A stretch of DNA of 64,000 nucleotides. Origin: Mixophyes australis. Its lineage: Eukaryota; Chordata; Amphibia; Anura; Limnodynastidae. The stretch spans positions 56,642,011-56,706,010 of the forward strand of contig JAVHZZ010000011.1 in NCBI GenBank assembly GCA_036250195.1, in the 5' to 3' direction. Shown here piece by piece: positions 40,701 to 53,909 of this stretch. Under the pieces are notes generated by a model. That model ran no database searches, was not told where the DNA came from, and saw only the letters and a program-made list of their open reading frames with translations. Numbering within the stretch: position 1 is the stretch's first letter; each line of letters begins with the position of its first letter. The translations under genes were made by a program, and so were the position numbers.

Positions 40701-41556
40701 CTTAGAAACAATGATTTACATCAATCCTTTTACATAATTCTTGTTTCTCATGACATTTCTAACATTGCCCACAATTATCAACTTTCTAAGTCTTTCTGAG
40801 CAGTAGAAATCGCAAAACATAGTCATTTCTTCATTGCCGTCCAAAAACAACGCTTTTTTGCAATACTGTCTCACTTTCTCTTAGAAACAATGATTTACAT
40901 CAATCCTTTTACATAATTCTTGTTTCTCATGACATTTCTAACATTGCCCACAATTATCAACTTTCTAAGTCTTTCTGAGCAGGAGAAATCGCAAAACATA
41001 GTCATTTCTTCATTGCCGTCCAAAAACAACGCTTTTTTGCATTTCTGTCTCACTTTCTCTTAGAAACAATGATTTACTTCAATCCTTTTACATAATTCTT
41101 GTTTCTCATGACATTTCTAACATTGCCCACAATTATCAACTTTCTAAGTCTTTCTGAGCAGGAGAAATCGCAAAACATAGTCATTTCTTCATTGCAGTCC
41201 AAAAACAACGCTTTTTTGCATTCCTGTCTCACTTTCTCTTAGAAACAATGATTTACATCAATCCTTTTACATAATTCTTGTTTCTCATGACATTTCTAAC
41301 ATTGCCCACAATTATCAACTTTCTAAGTCTTTCAGAGCAGGAGAAATCGCAAAACATAGTCATTTCTTCATTGCCGTCCAAAAACAACGCTTTTTTGCAT
41401 TCTTGTCTCAATTTCTCTTAGAAACAATGATTTACATCAATCCTTTTACATAATTCTTGTTTCTCATGACATTTCTAACATTGCCCACAATTATCAACTT
41501 TCTAAGTCTTTCTGAGCAGGAGAAATCGCAAAACATAGTCATTTCTTCTTTGCCGT
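37796..41556 (+). repeat. 25-monomer block, partial second copy (21 monomers)
   Basis: Follows 33318-37078 at an offset of 4478 bp (H at 38154 and 39408; C58A at 40361). It diverges after 'ttctttgcc' near 41554. Private changes include 'attgtccac' near 40230 and 'cgcgaaac' near 40634. Confidence 0.82.
38154..39407 (+). repeat. 7-monomer sub-repeat (1254 bp)
   Basis: Same order as 33676-34929, displaced by 4478 bp (25 monomers). Confidence 0.87.
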
Positions 41557-42093
41557 CCAAAAACAACGCTTTTTTGCATTCTTGTCTCAATTTCTCTTAG
41601 AAACAATGTTTTACATCAATCCTTTTACATAATTCTTGTTTCTCATGACATTTCTAACATTGCCCACAATTATGAACTTTCTAAGTCTTTCTGAGCAGGA
41701 GAAATCGCAAAACATAGTCATTTCTTCATTGCCGTACAAAAACAACGCTTTTTTGCATTCCTGTCTCACTTTCTCTTAGAAACAATGATTTACATCAATC
41801 CTTTTACATAATTCTTGTTTCTCATGACATTTCTAACATTGCCCACAATTATCAACTTTCTAAGTCTTTCTGAGCAGGAGAAATCGCAAAACATAGTCAT
41901 TTCTTCATTGCCGTCCAAAAACAACGCTTTTTTACATTACTGTCTCAATTTCTCTTAGAAACAATGAACTACATCAATCCTTTTACATAATTCTTGTTTC
42001 TCATGACATTTCTAACATTGCCCACAATTATGAACTTTCTAAGTCTTTCTGAGCAGGAGAAATCGCAAAACATAGTCATTTCTTCATTGCCGT
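41557..42093 (+). repeat. Junction with class-A-derived monomer
   Basis: Contains an L monomer with 'atgttttac', a plain monomer, and at 41915 a class-A-derived monomer with 'tttacattactg' and 'gaactacatcaatcc'. The last keeps the class-A changes up to position 55 but lacks the 65-66 changes, so it looks like an A/plain hybrid. The same hybrid recurs at 45496 and 50330. Confidence 0.75.
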
Positions 42094-43525
42094 CCAAAAA
42101 CAACGCTTTTTTGCATTCCTGTCTCACTTTCTCTTAGAAACAATGATTTACATCAATGCTTTTACATAATTCTTGTTTCTCATGACATTTCTAACATTGC
42201 CCACAATTATCAACTTTATAAGTCTGTCTGAGCAGGAGAAATTGCAAAACATAGTCATTTCTTCATTGCCGTACAAAAACAACGCTTTTTTGCATTTCTG
42301 TCTCACTTTCTCTTAGAAACAATGATTTACTTCAATCCTTTTACATAATTCTTGTTTCTCATGACATTTCTAACATTGCCCACAATTATCAACTTTCTAA
42401 GTCTTTCTGAGCAGGAGAAATCGCAAAACATAGTCATTTCTTCATTGCCGTCCAAAAACAACGCTTTTTTGCATTCCTGTCTCACTTTCTCTTAGAAACA
42501 ATGATTTACATAAATCCTTTTACATAATTCTTGTTTCTCATGACATTTCTAACATTGCCCACAATTATCAACTTTCTAAGTCTTTCTGAGCAGGAGAAAT
42601 CGCAAACATAGTCATTTCTTTATTGCCGTCCAAAAACAACGCTTTTTTTGCATTCCTGTCTCACTTTCTCTTAGAAACAATGATTTACATCAATCCTTTT
42701 ACATAATTCTTGTTTCTCATGACATTTCTAACATTGCCCACAATTATCAACTTTATAAGTCTGTCTGAGCAGGAGAAATTGCAAAACATAGTCATTTCTT
42801 CATTGCCGTACAAAAACAACGCTTTTTTGCATTTCTGTCTCACTTTCTCTTAGAAACAATGATTTACTTCAATCCTTTTACATAATTCTTGTTTCTCATG
42901 ACATTTCTAACATTGCCCACAATTATCAACTTTCTAAGTCTTTCTGAGCAGGAGAAATCGCAAAACATAGTCATTTCTTCATTGCCGTCCAAAAACAACG
43001 CTTTTTTGCATTCCTGTCTCACTTTCTCTTAGAAACAATGATTTACATAAATCCTTTTACATAATTCTTGTTTCTCATGACATTTCTAACATTGCCCACA
43101 ATTATCAACTTTCTAAGTCTTTCTGAGCAGGAGAAATCGCAAACATAGTCATTTCTTTATTGCCGTCCAAAAACAACGCTTTTTTTGAATTCCTGTCTCA
43201 CTTTCTCTTAGAAACAATGATTTACATCAATCCTTTTACATAATTCTTGTTTCTCATGACATTTCTAACATTGCCCACAATTATCAACTTTATAAGTCTT
43301 TCTGAGCAGGAGAAATTGCAAAATATAGTCATTTCTTCATTGCCGTACAAAAACAACGCTTTTTTGCATTTCTGTCTCACTTTCTCTTAGAAACAATGAT
43401 TTACTTCAATCGTTTTACATAATTCTTGTTTCTCATGACATTTCTAACATTGCCCACAATTATCAACTTTCTAAGTCTTTCTGAGCAGGAGAAATCGCAA
43501 AACATAGTCATTTCTTCATTGCCGT
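42094..43525 (+). repeat. 3-monomer higher-order repeat (537 bp)
   Basis: Order B (with 'gtctgtctg'), E, plain with 'cataaatcc' and a 3-A run, then again B with 7 T, E, plain, then B with 7 T and E. Full 3-mers are visible at 42273-42809 and 42810-43346. The third round is altered: its B monomer carries an EcoRI site and lacks 'gtctgtctg', and its E monomer reads 'aatcgtttt'. Confidence 0.82.
43167..43346 (+). repeat. Monomer with EcoRI site
   Basis: C21A changes 'gcattc' to 'gaattc' at 43187-43192 in a 7-T class-B monomer. The only other GAATTC I saw is at 52855-52860, in a 6-T plain monomer. Confidence 0.8.
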
Positions 43526-46500
43526 CCAAAAACAACGCTTTTTTGCATTCCTGTCTCACTTTCTCTTAGAAACAATGATTTACATCAATCCTTTTACATA
43601 ATTCTTGTTTCTCATGACATTTCTAACATTGCCCACAATTATCAACTTTCTAAGTCTTTCTGAGCAGGAGAAATCGCAAACATAGTCATTTCTTCATTGC
43701 CGTCCAAAAACAACGCTTTTTTTGCATTCCTGTCTCACTTTCTCTTAGAAACAATGATTTACATCAATCCTTTTACATAATTCTTGTTTCTCATGACATT
43801 TCTAACATTGCCCACAATTATCAACTTTCTAAGTCTTTCTGAGCAGGAGAAATTGCAAAACATAGTCATTTCTTCATTGCCGTACAAAAACAACGCTTTT
43901 TTGCATTCCTGTCTCACTTTCTCTTAGAAACAATGATTTACATCAATCCTTTTACATAATTCTTGTTTCTCATGACATTTCTAACATTGCCCACAATTAT
44001 CAACTTTCTAAGTCTTTCTGAGCAGGAGAAATCGCAAAACATAGTCATTTCTTCATTGCCGTCCAAAAACAACGCTTTTTTTGCATTTCTGTCTCACTTT
44101 CTCTTAGAAACAATGATTTACTTCAATCCTTTTACATAATTCTTGTTTCTCATGACATTTCTAACATTGCCCACAATTATCAACTTTCTAAGTCTTTCTG
44201 AGCAGGAGAAATCGCAAAACATAGTCATTTCTTCATTGCCGTCCAAAAACAACGCTTTTTTGCATTCCTGTCTCACTTTCTCTTAGAAACAATGATTTAC
44301 ATCAATCCTTTTACATAATTCTTGTTTCTCATGACATTTCTAACATTGCCCACAATTATCAACTTTCTAAGTCTTTCTGAGCAGGAGAAATCGCAAAACA
44401 TAGTCATTTCTTCATTGCCGTCCAAAAACAACGCTTTTTTGCATTCCTGTCTCACTTTCTCTTAGAAACAATGATTTACATCAATCCTTTTACATAATTC
44501 TTGTTTCTCATGACATTTCTAACATTGCCCACAATTATCAACTTTCTAAGTCTTTCTGAGCAGGAGAAATCGCAAAACATAGTCATTTCTTCATTGCCGT
44601 CCAAAAACAACGCTTTTTTGCATTCCTGTCTCACTTTCTCTTAGAAACAATGATTTAAATCAATCCTTTTACATAATTCTTGTTTCTCATGACATTTCTA
44701 ACATTGCCCACAATTATCAACTTTCTAAGTCTTTCTGAGCAGGAGAAATCGCAAAACATAGTCATTTCTTCATTGCCGTCCAAAAACCACGCTTTTTTGC
44801 ATTCCTGTCTCACTTTCTCTTAGAAACAATGATTTACATTAATCCTTTTACATAATTCTTGTTTCTCATGACATTTCTAACATTGCCCACAATTATCAAC
44901 TTTCTAAGTCTTTCTGAGCAGGAGAAATCGCAAAACATAGTCATTTCTTCATTGCCGTCCAAAAACAACGCTTTTTTGCATTCCTGTCTCACTTTCTCTT
45001 AGAAACAATGATTTACATCAATCCTTTTACATAATTCTTGTTTCTCATGACATTTCTAACATTGCCCACAATTATCAACTTTCTAAGTCTTTCTGAGCAG
45101 TAGAAATCGCAAAACATAGTCATTTCTTCATTGCCGTCCAAAAACAACGCTTTTTTGCAATACTGTCTCACTTTCTCTTAGAAACAATGATTTACATCAA
45201 TCCTTTTACATAATTCTTGTTTCTCATGACATTTCTAACATTGCCCACAATTATCAACTTTCTAAGTCTTTCTGAGCAGGAGAAATCGCAAAACATAGTC
45301 ATTTCTTCATTGCCGTACAAAAACAACGCTTTTTTGCATTCCTGTCTCACTTTCTCTTAGAAACAATGATTTACATCAATCCTTTTACATAATTCTTGTT
45401 TCTCATGACATTTCTAACATTGCCCACAATTATCAACTTTCTAAGTCTTTCTGAGCAGGAGAAATCGCAAAACATAGTCATTTCTTCATTGCCGTCCAAA
45501 AACAACGCTTTTTTACATTACTGTCTCAATTTCTCTTAGAAACAATGAACTACATCAATCCTTTTACATAATTCTTGTTTCTCATGACATTTCTAACATT
45601 GCCCACAATTATGAACTTTCTAAGTCTTTCTGAGCAGGAGAAATCGCAAAACATAGTCATTTCTTCATTGCCGTCCAAAAACAACGCTTTTTTGCATTCC
45701 TGTCTCACTTTCTCTTAGAAACAATGATTTACATCAATCCTTTTACATAATTCTTGTTTCTCATGACATTTCTAACATTGCCCACAATTATCAACTTTCT
45801 AAGTCTTTCTGAGCAGGAGAAATCGCAAAACATAGTCATTTCTTCATTGCCGTCCAAAAACAACGCTTTTTTGCATTCCTGTCTCACTTTCTCTTAGAAA
45901 CAATGATTTACATCAATGCTTTTACATAATTCTTGTTTCTCATGACATTTCTAACATTGCCCACAATTATCAACTTTATAAGTCTTTCTGAGCAGGAGAA
46001 ATTGCAAAACATAGTCATTTCTTCATTGCCGTACAAAAACAACGCTTTTTTGCATTTCTGTCTCACTTTCTCTTAGAAACAATGATTTACTTCAATCCTT
46101 TTACATAATTCTTGTTTCTCATGACATTTCTAACATTGCCCACAATTATCAACTTTCTAAGTCTTTCTGAGCAGGAGAAATCGCAAAACATAGTCATTTC
46201 TTCATTGCCGTCCAAAAACAACGCTTTTTTGCATTCCTGTCTCACTTTCTCTTAGAAACAATGATTTACATAAATCCTTTTACATAATTCTTGTTTCTCA
46301 TGACATTTCTAACATTGCCCACAATTATCAACTTTCTAAGTCTTTCTGAGCAGGAGAAATCGCAAACATAGTCATTTCTTTATTGCCGTCCAAAAACAAC
46401 GCTTTTTTTGCATTCCTGTCTCACTTTCTCTTAGAAACAATGATTTACTTCAATCGTTTTACATAATTCTTGTTTCTCATGACATTTCTAACATTGCCCA

Positions 46501-48359
46501 CAATTATCAACTTTCTAAGTCTTTCTGAGCAGGAGAAATCGCAAAACATAGTCATTTCTTCATTGCCGTCCAAAAACAACGCTTTTTTGCATTCCTGTCT
46601 CACTTTCTCTTAGAAACAATGATTTACATCAATCCTTTTACATAATTCTTGTTTCTCATGACATTTCTAACATTGCCCACAATTATCAACTTTCTAAGTC
46701 TTTCTGAGCAGGAGAAATCGCAAACATAGTCATTTCTTCATTGCCGTCCAAAAACAACGCTTTTTTTGCATTCCTGTCTCACTTTCTCTTAGAAACAATG
46801 ATTTACATCAATCCTTTTACATAATTCTTGTTTCTCATGACATTTCTAACATTGCCCACAATTATCAACTTTCTAAGTCTTTCTGAGCAGGAGAAATTGC
46901 AAAACATAGTCATTTCTTCATTGCCGTACAAAAACAACGCTTTTTTGCATTTCTGTCTCACTTTCTCTTAGAAACAATGATTTACTTCAATCCTTTTACA
47001 TAATTCTTGTTTCTCATGACATTTCTAACATTGCCCACAATTATCAACTTTCTAAGTCTTTCTGAGCAGGAGAAATCGCAAAACATAGTCATTTCTTCAT
47101 TGCCGTCCAAAAACAACGCTTTTTTGCATTCCTGTCTCACTTTCTCTTAGAAACAATGATTTACATCAATCCTTTTACATAATTCTTGTTTCTCATGACA
47201 TTTCTAACATTGCCCACAATTATCAACTTTCTAAGTCTTTCTGAGCAGGAGAAATCGCAAAACATAGTCATTTCTTCATTGCCGCACAAAAACAACGCTT
47301 TTTTGCATTCCTGTCTCACTTTCTCTTAGAAACAATGATTTACATCAATCCTTTTACATAATTCTTGTTTCTCATGACATTTCTAACATTGCCCACAATT
47401 ATCAACTTTCTAAGTCTTTCTGAGCAGGAGAAATCGCAAAACATAGTCATTTCTTTATTGCCGTCCAAAAACAAAGCTTTTTTGCATTCCTGTCTCACTT
47501 TCTCTTAGAAACAATGATTTACATCAATCCTTTTACATAATTCTTGTTTCTCATGACATTTCTAACATTGCCCACAATTATCAACTTTCTAAGTCTTTCT
47601 GAGCAGGAGAAATCGCAAAACATAGTCATTTCTTCATTGCCGTCCAAAAACAACGCTTTTTTGCATTCCTGTCTCACTTTCTCTTAGAAACAATGATTTA
47701 CATTAATCCTTTTACATAATTCTTGTTTCTCATGACATTTCTAACATTGCCCACAATTATCAACTTTCTAAGTCTTTCTGAGCAGGAGAAATCGCAAAAC
47801 ATAGTCATTTCTTCATTGCCGTCCAAAAACAACGCTTTTTTGCATTCCTGTCTCACTTTCTCTTAGAAACAATGATTTACATCAATCCTTTTACATAATT
47901 CTTGTTTCTCATGACATTTCTAACATTGCCCACAATTATCAACTTTCTAAGTCTTTCTGAGCAGTAGAAATCGCAAAACATAGTCATTTCTTCATTGCCG
48001 TCCAAAAACAACGCTTTTTTGCATTCCTGTCTCACTTTCTCTTAGAAACAATGATTTACATCAATCCTTTTACATAATTCTTGTTTCTCATGACATTTCT
48101 AACATTGCCCAGAATTATCAACTTTCTAAGTCTTTCTGAGCAGGAGAAATCGCAAACATAGTCATTTCTTTATTGCCGTCCAAAAACAACGCTTTTTTTG
48201 CATTCCTGTCTCACTTTCTCTTAGAAACAATGATTTACATCAATCCTTTTACATAATTCTTGTTTCTCATGACATTTCTAACATTGCCCACAATTATCAA
48301 CTTTATAAGTCTTTCTGAGCAGGAGAAATTGCAAAACATAGTCATTTCTTCATTGCCGT
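43526..48359 (+). repeat. 27-monomer block II, left copy (4834 bp)
   Basis: Includes D-like 3-A and 7-T pairs, a 7-T E monomer near 44069, C58A at 44658, A9C/C61T, G143T, K-like, A-derived at 45496, B with 'caatgctttt', E, a 7-T hybrid at 46390, 'gccgcac' near 47284 and H at 47465. It repeats from 48360 at an offset of 4834 bp. Confidence 0.83.
46390..46569 (+). repeat. Hybrid 7-T / 'aatcg' monomer (four copies in window)
   Basis: This 180-bp unit joins the 7-T plain head seen at 42630 to the 'tacttcaatcgtttt' tail seen in the E monomer at 43347. At 43167-43525 these features sit in two adjacent monomers, so a crossover in register that removed whole monomers would explain the fusion. The same hybrid occurs at 51224, 52656 and 58742. 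Confidence 0.72.
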
Positions 48360-51300
48360 CCAAAAACAACGCTTTTTTGCATTCCTGTCTCACTTTCTCT
48401 TAGAAACAATGATTTACATCAATCCTTTTACATAATTCTTGTTTCTCATGACATTTCTAACATTGCCCACAATTATCAACTTTCTAAGTCTTTCTGAGCA
48501 GGAGAAATCGCAAACATAGTCATTTCTTCATTGCCGTCCAAAAACAACGCTTTTTTTGCATTCCTGTCTCACTTTCTCTTAGAAACAATGATTTACATCA
48601 ATCCTTTTACATAATTCTTGTTTCTCATGACATTTCTAACATTGCCCACAATTATCAACTTTCTAAGTCTTTCTGAGCAGGAGAAATTGCAAAACATAGT
48701 CATTTCTTCATTGCCGTACAAAAACAACGCTTTTTTGCATTCCTGTCTCACTTTCTCTTAGAAACAATGATTTACATCAATCCTTTTACATAATTCTTGT
48801 TTCTCATGACATTTCTAACATTGCCCACAATTATCAACTTTCTAAGTCTTTCTGAGCAGGAGAAATCGCAAAACATAGTCATTTCTTCATTGCCGTCCAA
48901 AAACAACGCTTTTTTTGCATTTCTGTCTCACTTTCTCTTAGAAACAATGATTTACTTCAATCCTTTTACATAATTCTTGTTTCTCATGACATTTCTAACA
49001 TTGCCCACAATTATCAACTTTCTAAGTCTTTCTGAGCAGGAGAAATCGCAAAACATAGTCATTTCTTCATTGCCGTCCAAAAACAACGCTTTTTTGCATT
49101 CCTGTCTCACTTTCTCTTAGAAACAATGATTTACATCAATCCTTTTACATAATTCTTGTTTCTCATGACATTTCTAACATTGCCCACAATTATCAACTTT
49201 CTAAGTCTTTCTGAGCAGGAGAAATCGCAAAACATAGTCATTTCTTCATTGCCGTCCAAAAACAACGCTTTTTTGCATTCCTGTCTCACTTTCTCTTAGA
49301 AACAATGATTTACATCAATCCTTTTACATAATTCTTGTTTCTCATGACATTTCTAACATTGCCCACAATTATCAACTTTCTAAGTCTTTCTGAGCAGGAG
49401 AAATCGCAAAACATAGTCATTTCTTCATTGCCGTCCAAAAACAACGCTTTTTTGCATTCCTGTCTCACTTTCTCTTAGAAACAATGATTTAAATCAATCC
49501 TTTTACATAATTCTTGTTTCTCATGACATTTCTAACATTGCCCACAATTATCAACTTTCTAAGTCTTTCTGAGCAGGAGAAATCGCAAAACATAGTCATT
49601 TCTTCATTGCCGTCCAAAAACCACGCTTTTTTGCATTCCTGTCTCACTTTCTCTTAGAAACAATGATTTACATTAATCCTTTTACATAATTCTTGTTTCT
49701 CATGACATTTCTAACATTGCCCACAATTATCAACTTTCTAAGTCTTTCTGAGCAGGAGAAATCGCAAAACATAGTCATTTCTTCATTGCCGTCCAAAAAC
49801 AACGCTTTTTTGCATTCCTGTCTCACTTTCTCTTAGAAACAATGATTTACATCAATCCTTTTACATAATTCTTGTTTCTCATGACATTTCTAACATTGCC
49901 CACAATTATCAACTTTCTAAGTCTTTCTGAGCAGTAGAAATCGCAAAACATAGTCATTTCTTCATTGCCGTCCAAAAACAACGCTTTTTTGCAATACTGT
50001 CTCACTTTCTCTTAGAAACAATGATTTACATCAATCCTTTTACATAATTCTTGTTTCTCATGACATTTCTAACATTGCCCACAATTATCAACTTTCTAAG
50101 TCTTTCTGAGCAGGAGAAATCGCAAAACATAGTCATTTCTTCATTGCCGTACAAAAACAACGCTTTTTTGCATTCCTGTCTCACTTTCTCTTAGAAACAA
50201 TGATTTACATCAATCCTTTTACATAATTCTTGTTTCTCATGACATTTCTAACATTGCCCACAATTATCAACTTTCTAAGTCTTTCTGAGCAGGAGAAATC
50301 GCAAAACATAGTCATTTCTTCATTGCCGTCCAAAAACAACGCTTTTTTACATTACTGTCTCAATTTCTCTTAGAAACAATGAACTACATCAATCCTTTTA
50401 CATAATTCTTGTTTCTCATGACATTTCTAACATTGCCCACAATTATGAACTTTCTAAGTCTTTCTGAGCAGGAGAAATCGCAAAACATAGTCATTTCTTC
50501 ATTGCCGTCCAAAAACAACGCTTTTTTGCATTCCTGTCTCACTTTCTCTTAGAAACAATGATTTACATCAATCCTTTTACATAATTCTTGTTTCTCATGA
50601 CATTTCTAACATTGCCCACAATTATCAACTTTCTAAGTCTTTCTGAGCAGGAGAAATCGCAAAACATAGTCATTTCTTCATTGCCGTCCAAAAACAACGC
50701 TTTTTTGCATTCCTGTCTCACTTTCTCTTAGAAACAATGATTTACATCAATGCTTTTACATAATTCTTGTTTCTCATGACATTTCTAACATTGCCCACAA
50801 TTATCAACTTTATAAGTCTTTCTGAGCAGGAGAAATTGCAAAACATAGTCATTTCTTCATTGCCGTACAAAAACAACGCTTTTTTGCATTTCTGTCTCAC
50901 TTTCTCTTAGAAACAATGATTTACTTCAATCCTTTTACATAATTCTTGTTTCTCATGACATTTCTAACATTGCCCACAATTATCAACTTTCTAAGTCTTT
51001 CTGAGCAGGAGAAATCGCAAAACATAGTCATTTCTTCATTGCCGTCCAAAAACAACGCTTTTTTGCATTCCTGTCTCACTTTCTCTTAGAAACAATGATT
51101 TACATAAATCCTTTTACATAATTCTTGTTTCTCATGACATTTCTAACATTGCCCACAATTATCAACTTTCTAAGTCTTTCTGAGCAGGAGAAATCGCAAA
51201 CATAGTCATTTCTTTATTGCCGTCCAAAAACAACGCTTTTTTTGCATTCCTGTCTCACTTTCTCTTAGAAACAATGATTTACTTCAATCGTTTTACATAA

Positions 51301-52117
51301 TTCTTGTTTCTCATGACATTTCTAACATTGCCCACAATTATCAACTTTCTAAGTCTTTCTGAGCAGGAGAAATCGCAAAACATAGTCATTTCTTCATTGC
51401 CGTCCAAAAACAACGCTTTTTTGCATTCCTGTCTCACTTTCTCTTAGAAACAATGATTTACATCAATCCTTTTACATAATTCTTGTTTCTCATGACATTT
51501 CTAACATTGCCCACAATTATCAACTTTCTAAGTCTTTCTGAGCAGGAGAAATCGCAAACATAGTCATTTCTTCATTGCCGTCCAAAAACAACGCTTTTTT
51601 TGCATTCCTGTCTCACTTTCTCTTAGAAACAATGATTTACATCAATCCTTTTACATAATTCTTGTTTCTCATGACATTTCTAACATTGCCCACAATTATC
51701 AACTTTCTAAGTCTTTCTGAGCAGGAGAAATTGCAAAACATAGTCATTTCTTCATTGCCGTACAAAAACAACGCTTTTTTGCATTTCTGTCTCACTTTCT
51801 CTTAGAAACAATGATTTACTTCAATCCTTTTACATAATTCTTGTTTCTCATGACATTTCTAACATTGCCCACAATTATCAACTTTCTAAGTCTTTCTGAG
51901 CAGGAGAAATCGCAAAACATAGTCATTTCTTCATTGCCGTCCAAAAACAACGCTTTTTTGCATTCCTGTCTCACTTTCTCTTAGAAACAATGATTTACAT
52001 CAATCCTTTTACATAATTCTTGTTTCTCATGACATTTCTAACATTGCCCACAATTATCAACTTTCTAAGTCTTTCAGAGCAGGAGAAATCGCAAAACATA
52101 GTCATTTCTTCATTGCC
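48360..52117 (+). repeat. 27-monomer block II, partial right copy (21 monomers)
   Basis: Follows 43526-47283 at an offset of 4834 bp (C58A at 49492 versus 44658; A-derived at 50330 versus 45496). After 52117 the left copy has 'gccgcac' and H, while the right copy continues with L monomers. Confidence 0.83.
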
Positions 52118-52655
52118 GTCCAAAAACAACGCTTTTTTGCATTCTTGTCTCAATTTCTCTTAGAAACAATGATTTACATCAATCCTTTTACATAATTCTT
52201 GTTTCTCATGACATTTCTAACATTGCCCACAATTATCAACTTTCTAAGTCTTTCTGAGCAGGAGAAATCGCAAAACATAGTCATTTCTTCATTGCCGTCC
52301 AAAAACAACGCTTTTTTGCATTCTTGTCTCAATTTCTCTTAGAAACAATGATTTACATCAATCCTTTTACATAATTCTTGTTTCTCATGACATTTCTAAC
52401 ATTGCCCACAATTATGAACTTTCTAAGTCTTTCAGAGCAGGAGAAATCGCAAAACATAGTCATTTCTTCATTGCCGTCCAAAAACAACGCTTTTTTGCAT
52501 TCTTGTCTCAATTTCTCTTAGAAACAATGATTTACATCAATCCTTTTACATAATTCTTGTTTCTCATGACATTTCTAACATTGCCCACAATTATCAACTT
52601 TCTAAGTCTTTCTGAGCAGGAGAAATCGCAAACATAGTCATTTCTTTATTGCCGT
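51224..52655 (+). repeat. 8-monomer repeat, left copy (1432 bp)
   Basis: Order: 7-T/'aatcg' hybrid, plain with 3-A run, 7-T plain with C150T, E, plain with T136A, L, L with 'atgaac', L with 3-A run. It restarts at 52656. Confidence 0.8.
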
Positions 52656-53909
52656 CCAAAAACAACGCTTTTTTTGCATTCCTGTCTCACTTTCTCTTAG
52701 AAACAATGATTTACTTCAATCGTTTTACATAATTCTTGTTTCTCATGACATTTCTAACATTGCCCACAATTATCAACTTTCTAAGTCTTTCTGAGCAGGA
52801 GAAATCGCAAAACATAGTCATTTCTTCATTGCCGTCCAAAAACAACGCTTTTTTGAATTCCTGTCTCACTTTCTCTTAGAAACAATGATTTACATCAATC
52901 CTTTTACATAATTCTTGTTTCTCATGACATTTCTAACATTGCCCACAATTATCAACTTTCTAAGTCTTTCTGAGCAGGAGAAATCGCAAACATAGTCATT
53001 TCTTCATTGCCGTCCAAAAACAACGCTTTTTTTGCATTCCTGTCTCACTTTCTCTTAGAAACAATGATTTACATCAATCCTTTTACATAATTCTTGTTTC
53101 TCATGACATTTCTAACATTGCCCACAATTATCAACTTTCTAAGTCTTTCTGAGCAGGAGAAATTGCAAAACATAGTCATTTCTTCATTGCCGTACAAAAA
53201 CAACGCTTTTTTGCATTTCTGTCTCACTTTCTCTTAGAAACAATGATTTACTTCAATCCTTTTACATAATTCTTGTTTCTCATGACATTTCTAACATTGC
53301 CCACAATTATCAACTTTCTAAGTCTTTCTGAGCAGGAGAAATCGCAAAACATAGTCATTTCTTCATTGCCGTCCAAAAACAACGCTTTTTTGCATTCCTG
53401 TCTCACTTTCTCTTAGAAACAATGATTTACATCAATCCTTTTACATAATTCTTGTTTCTCATGACATTTCTAACATTGCCCACAATTATCAACTTTCTAA
53501 GTCTTTCAGAGCAGGAGAAATCGCAAAACATAGTCATTTCTTCATTGCCGTCCAAAAACAACGCTTTTTTGCATTCTTGTCTCAATTTCTCTTAGAAACA
53601 ATGATTTACATCAATCCTTTTACATAATTCTTGTTTCTCATGACATTTCTAACATTGCCCACAATTATCAACTTTCTAAGTCTTTCTGAGCAGGAGAAAT
53701 CGCAAAACATAGTCATTTCTTCATTGCCGTCCAAAAACAACGCTTTTTTGCATTCTTGTCTCAATTTCTCTTAGAAACAATGATTTACATCAATCCTTTT
53801 ACATAATTCTTGTTTCTCATGACATTTCTAACATTGCCCACAATTATGAACTTTCTAAGTCTTTCTGAGCAGGAGAAATCGCAAAACATAGTCATTTCTT
53901 CATTGCCGT
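52656..53909 (+). repeat. 8-monomer repeat, right copy (7 monomers kept)
   Basis: The first seven monomers match the left copy at an offset of 1432 bp. The second carries an EcoRI site at 52855. The eighth is replaced by the 'gccgtt' monomer that opens the 9-mer at 53910. Confidence 0.8.
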
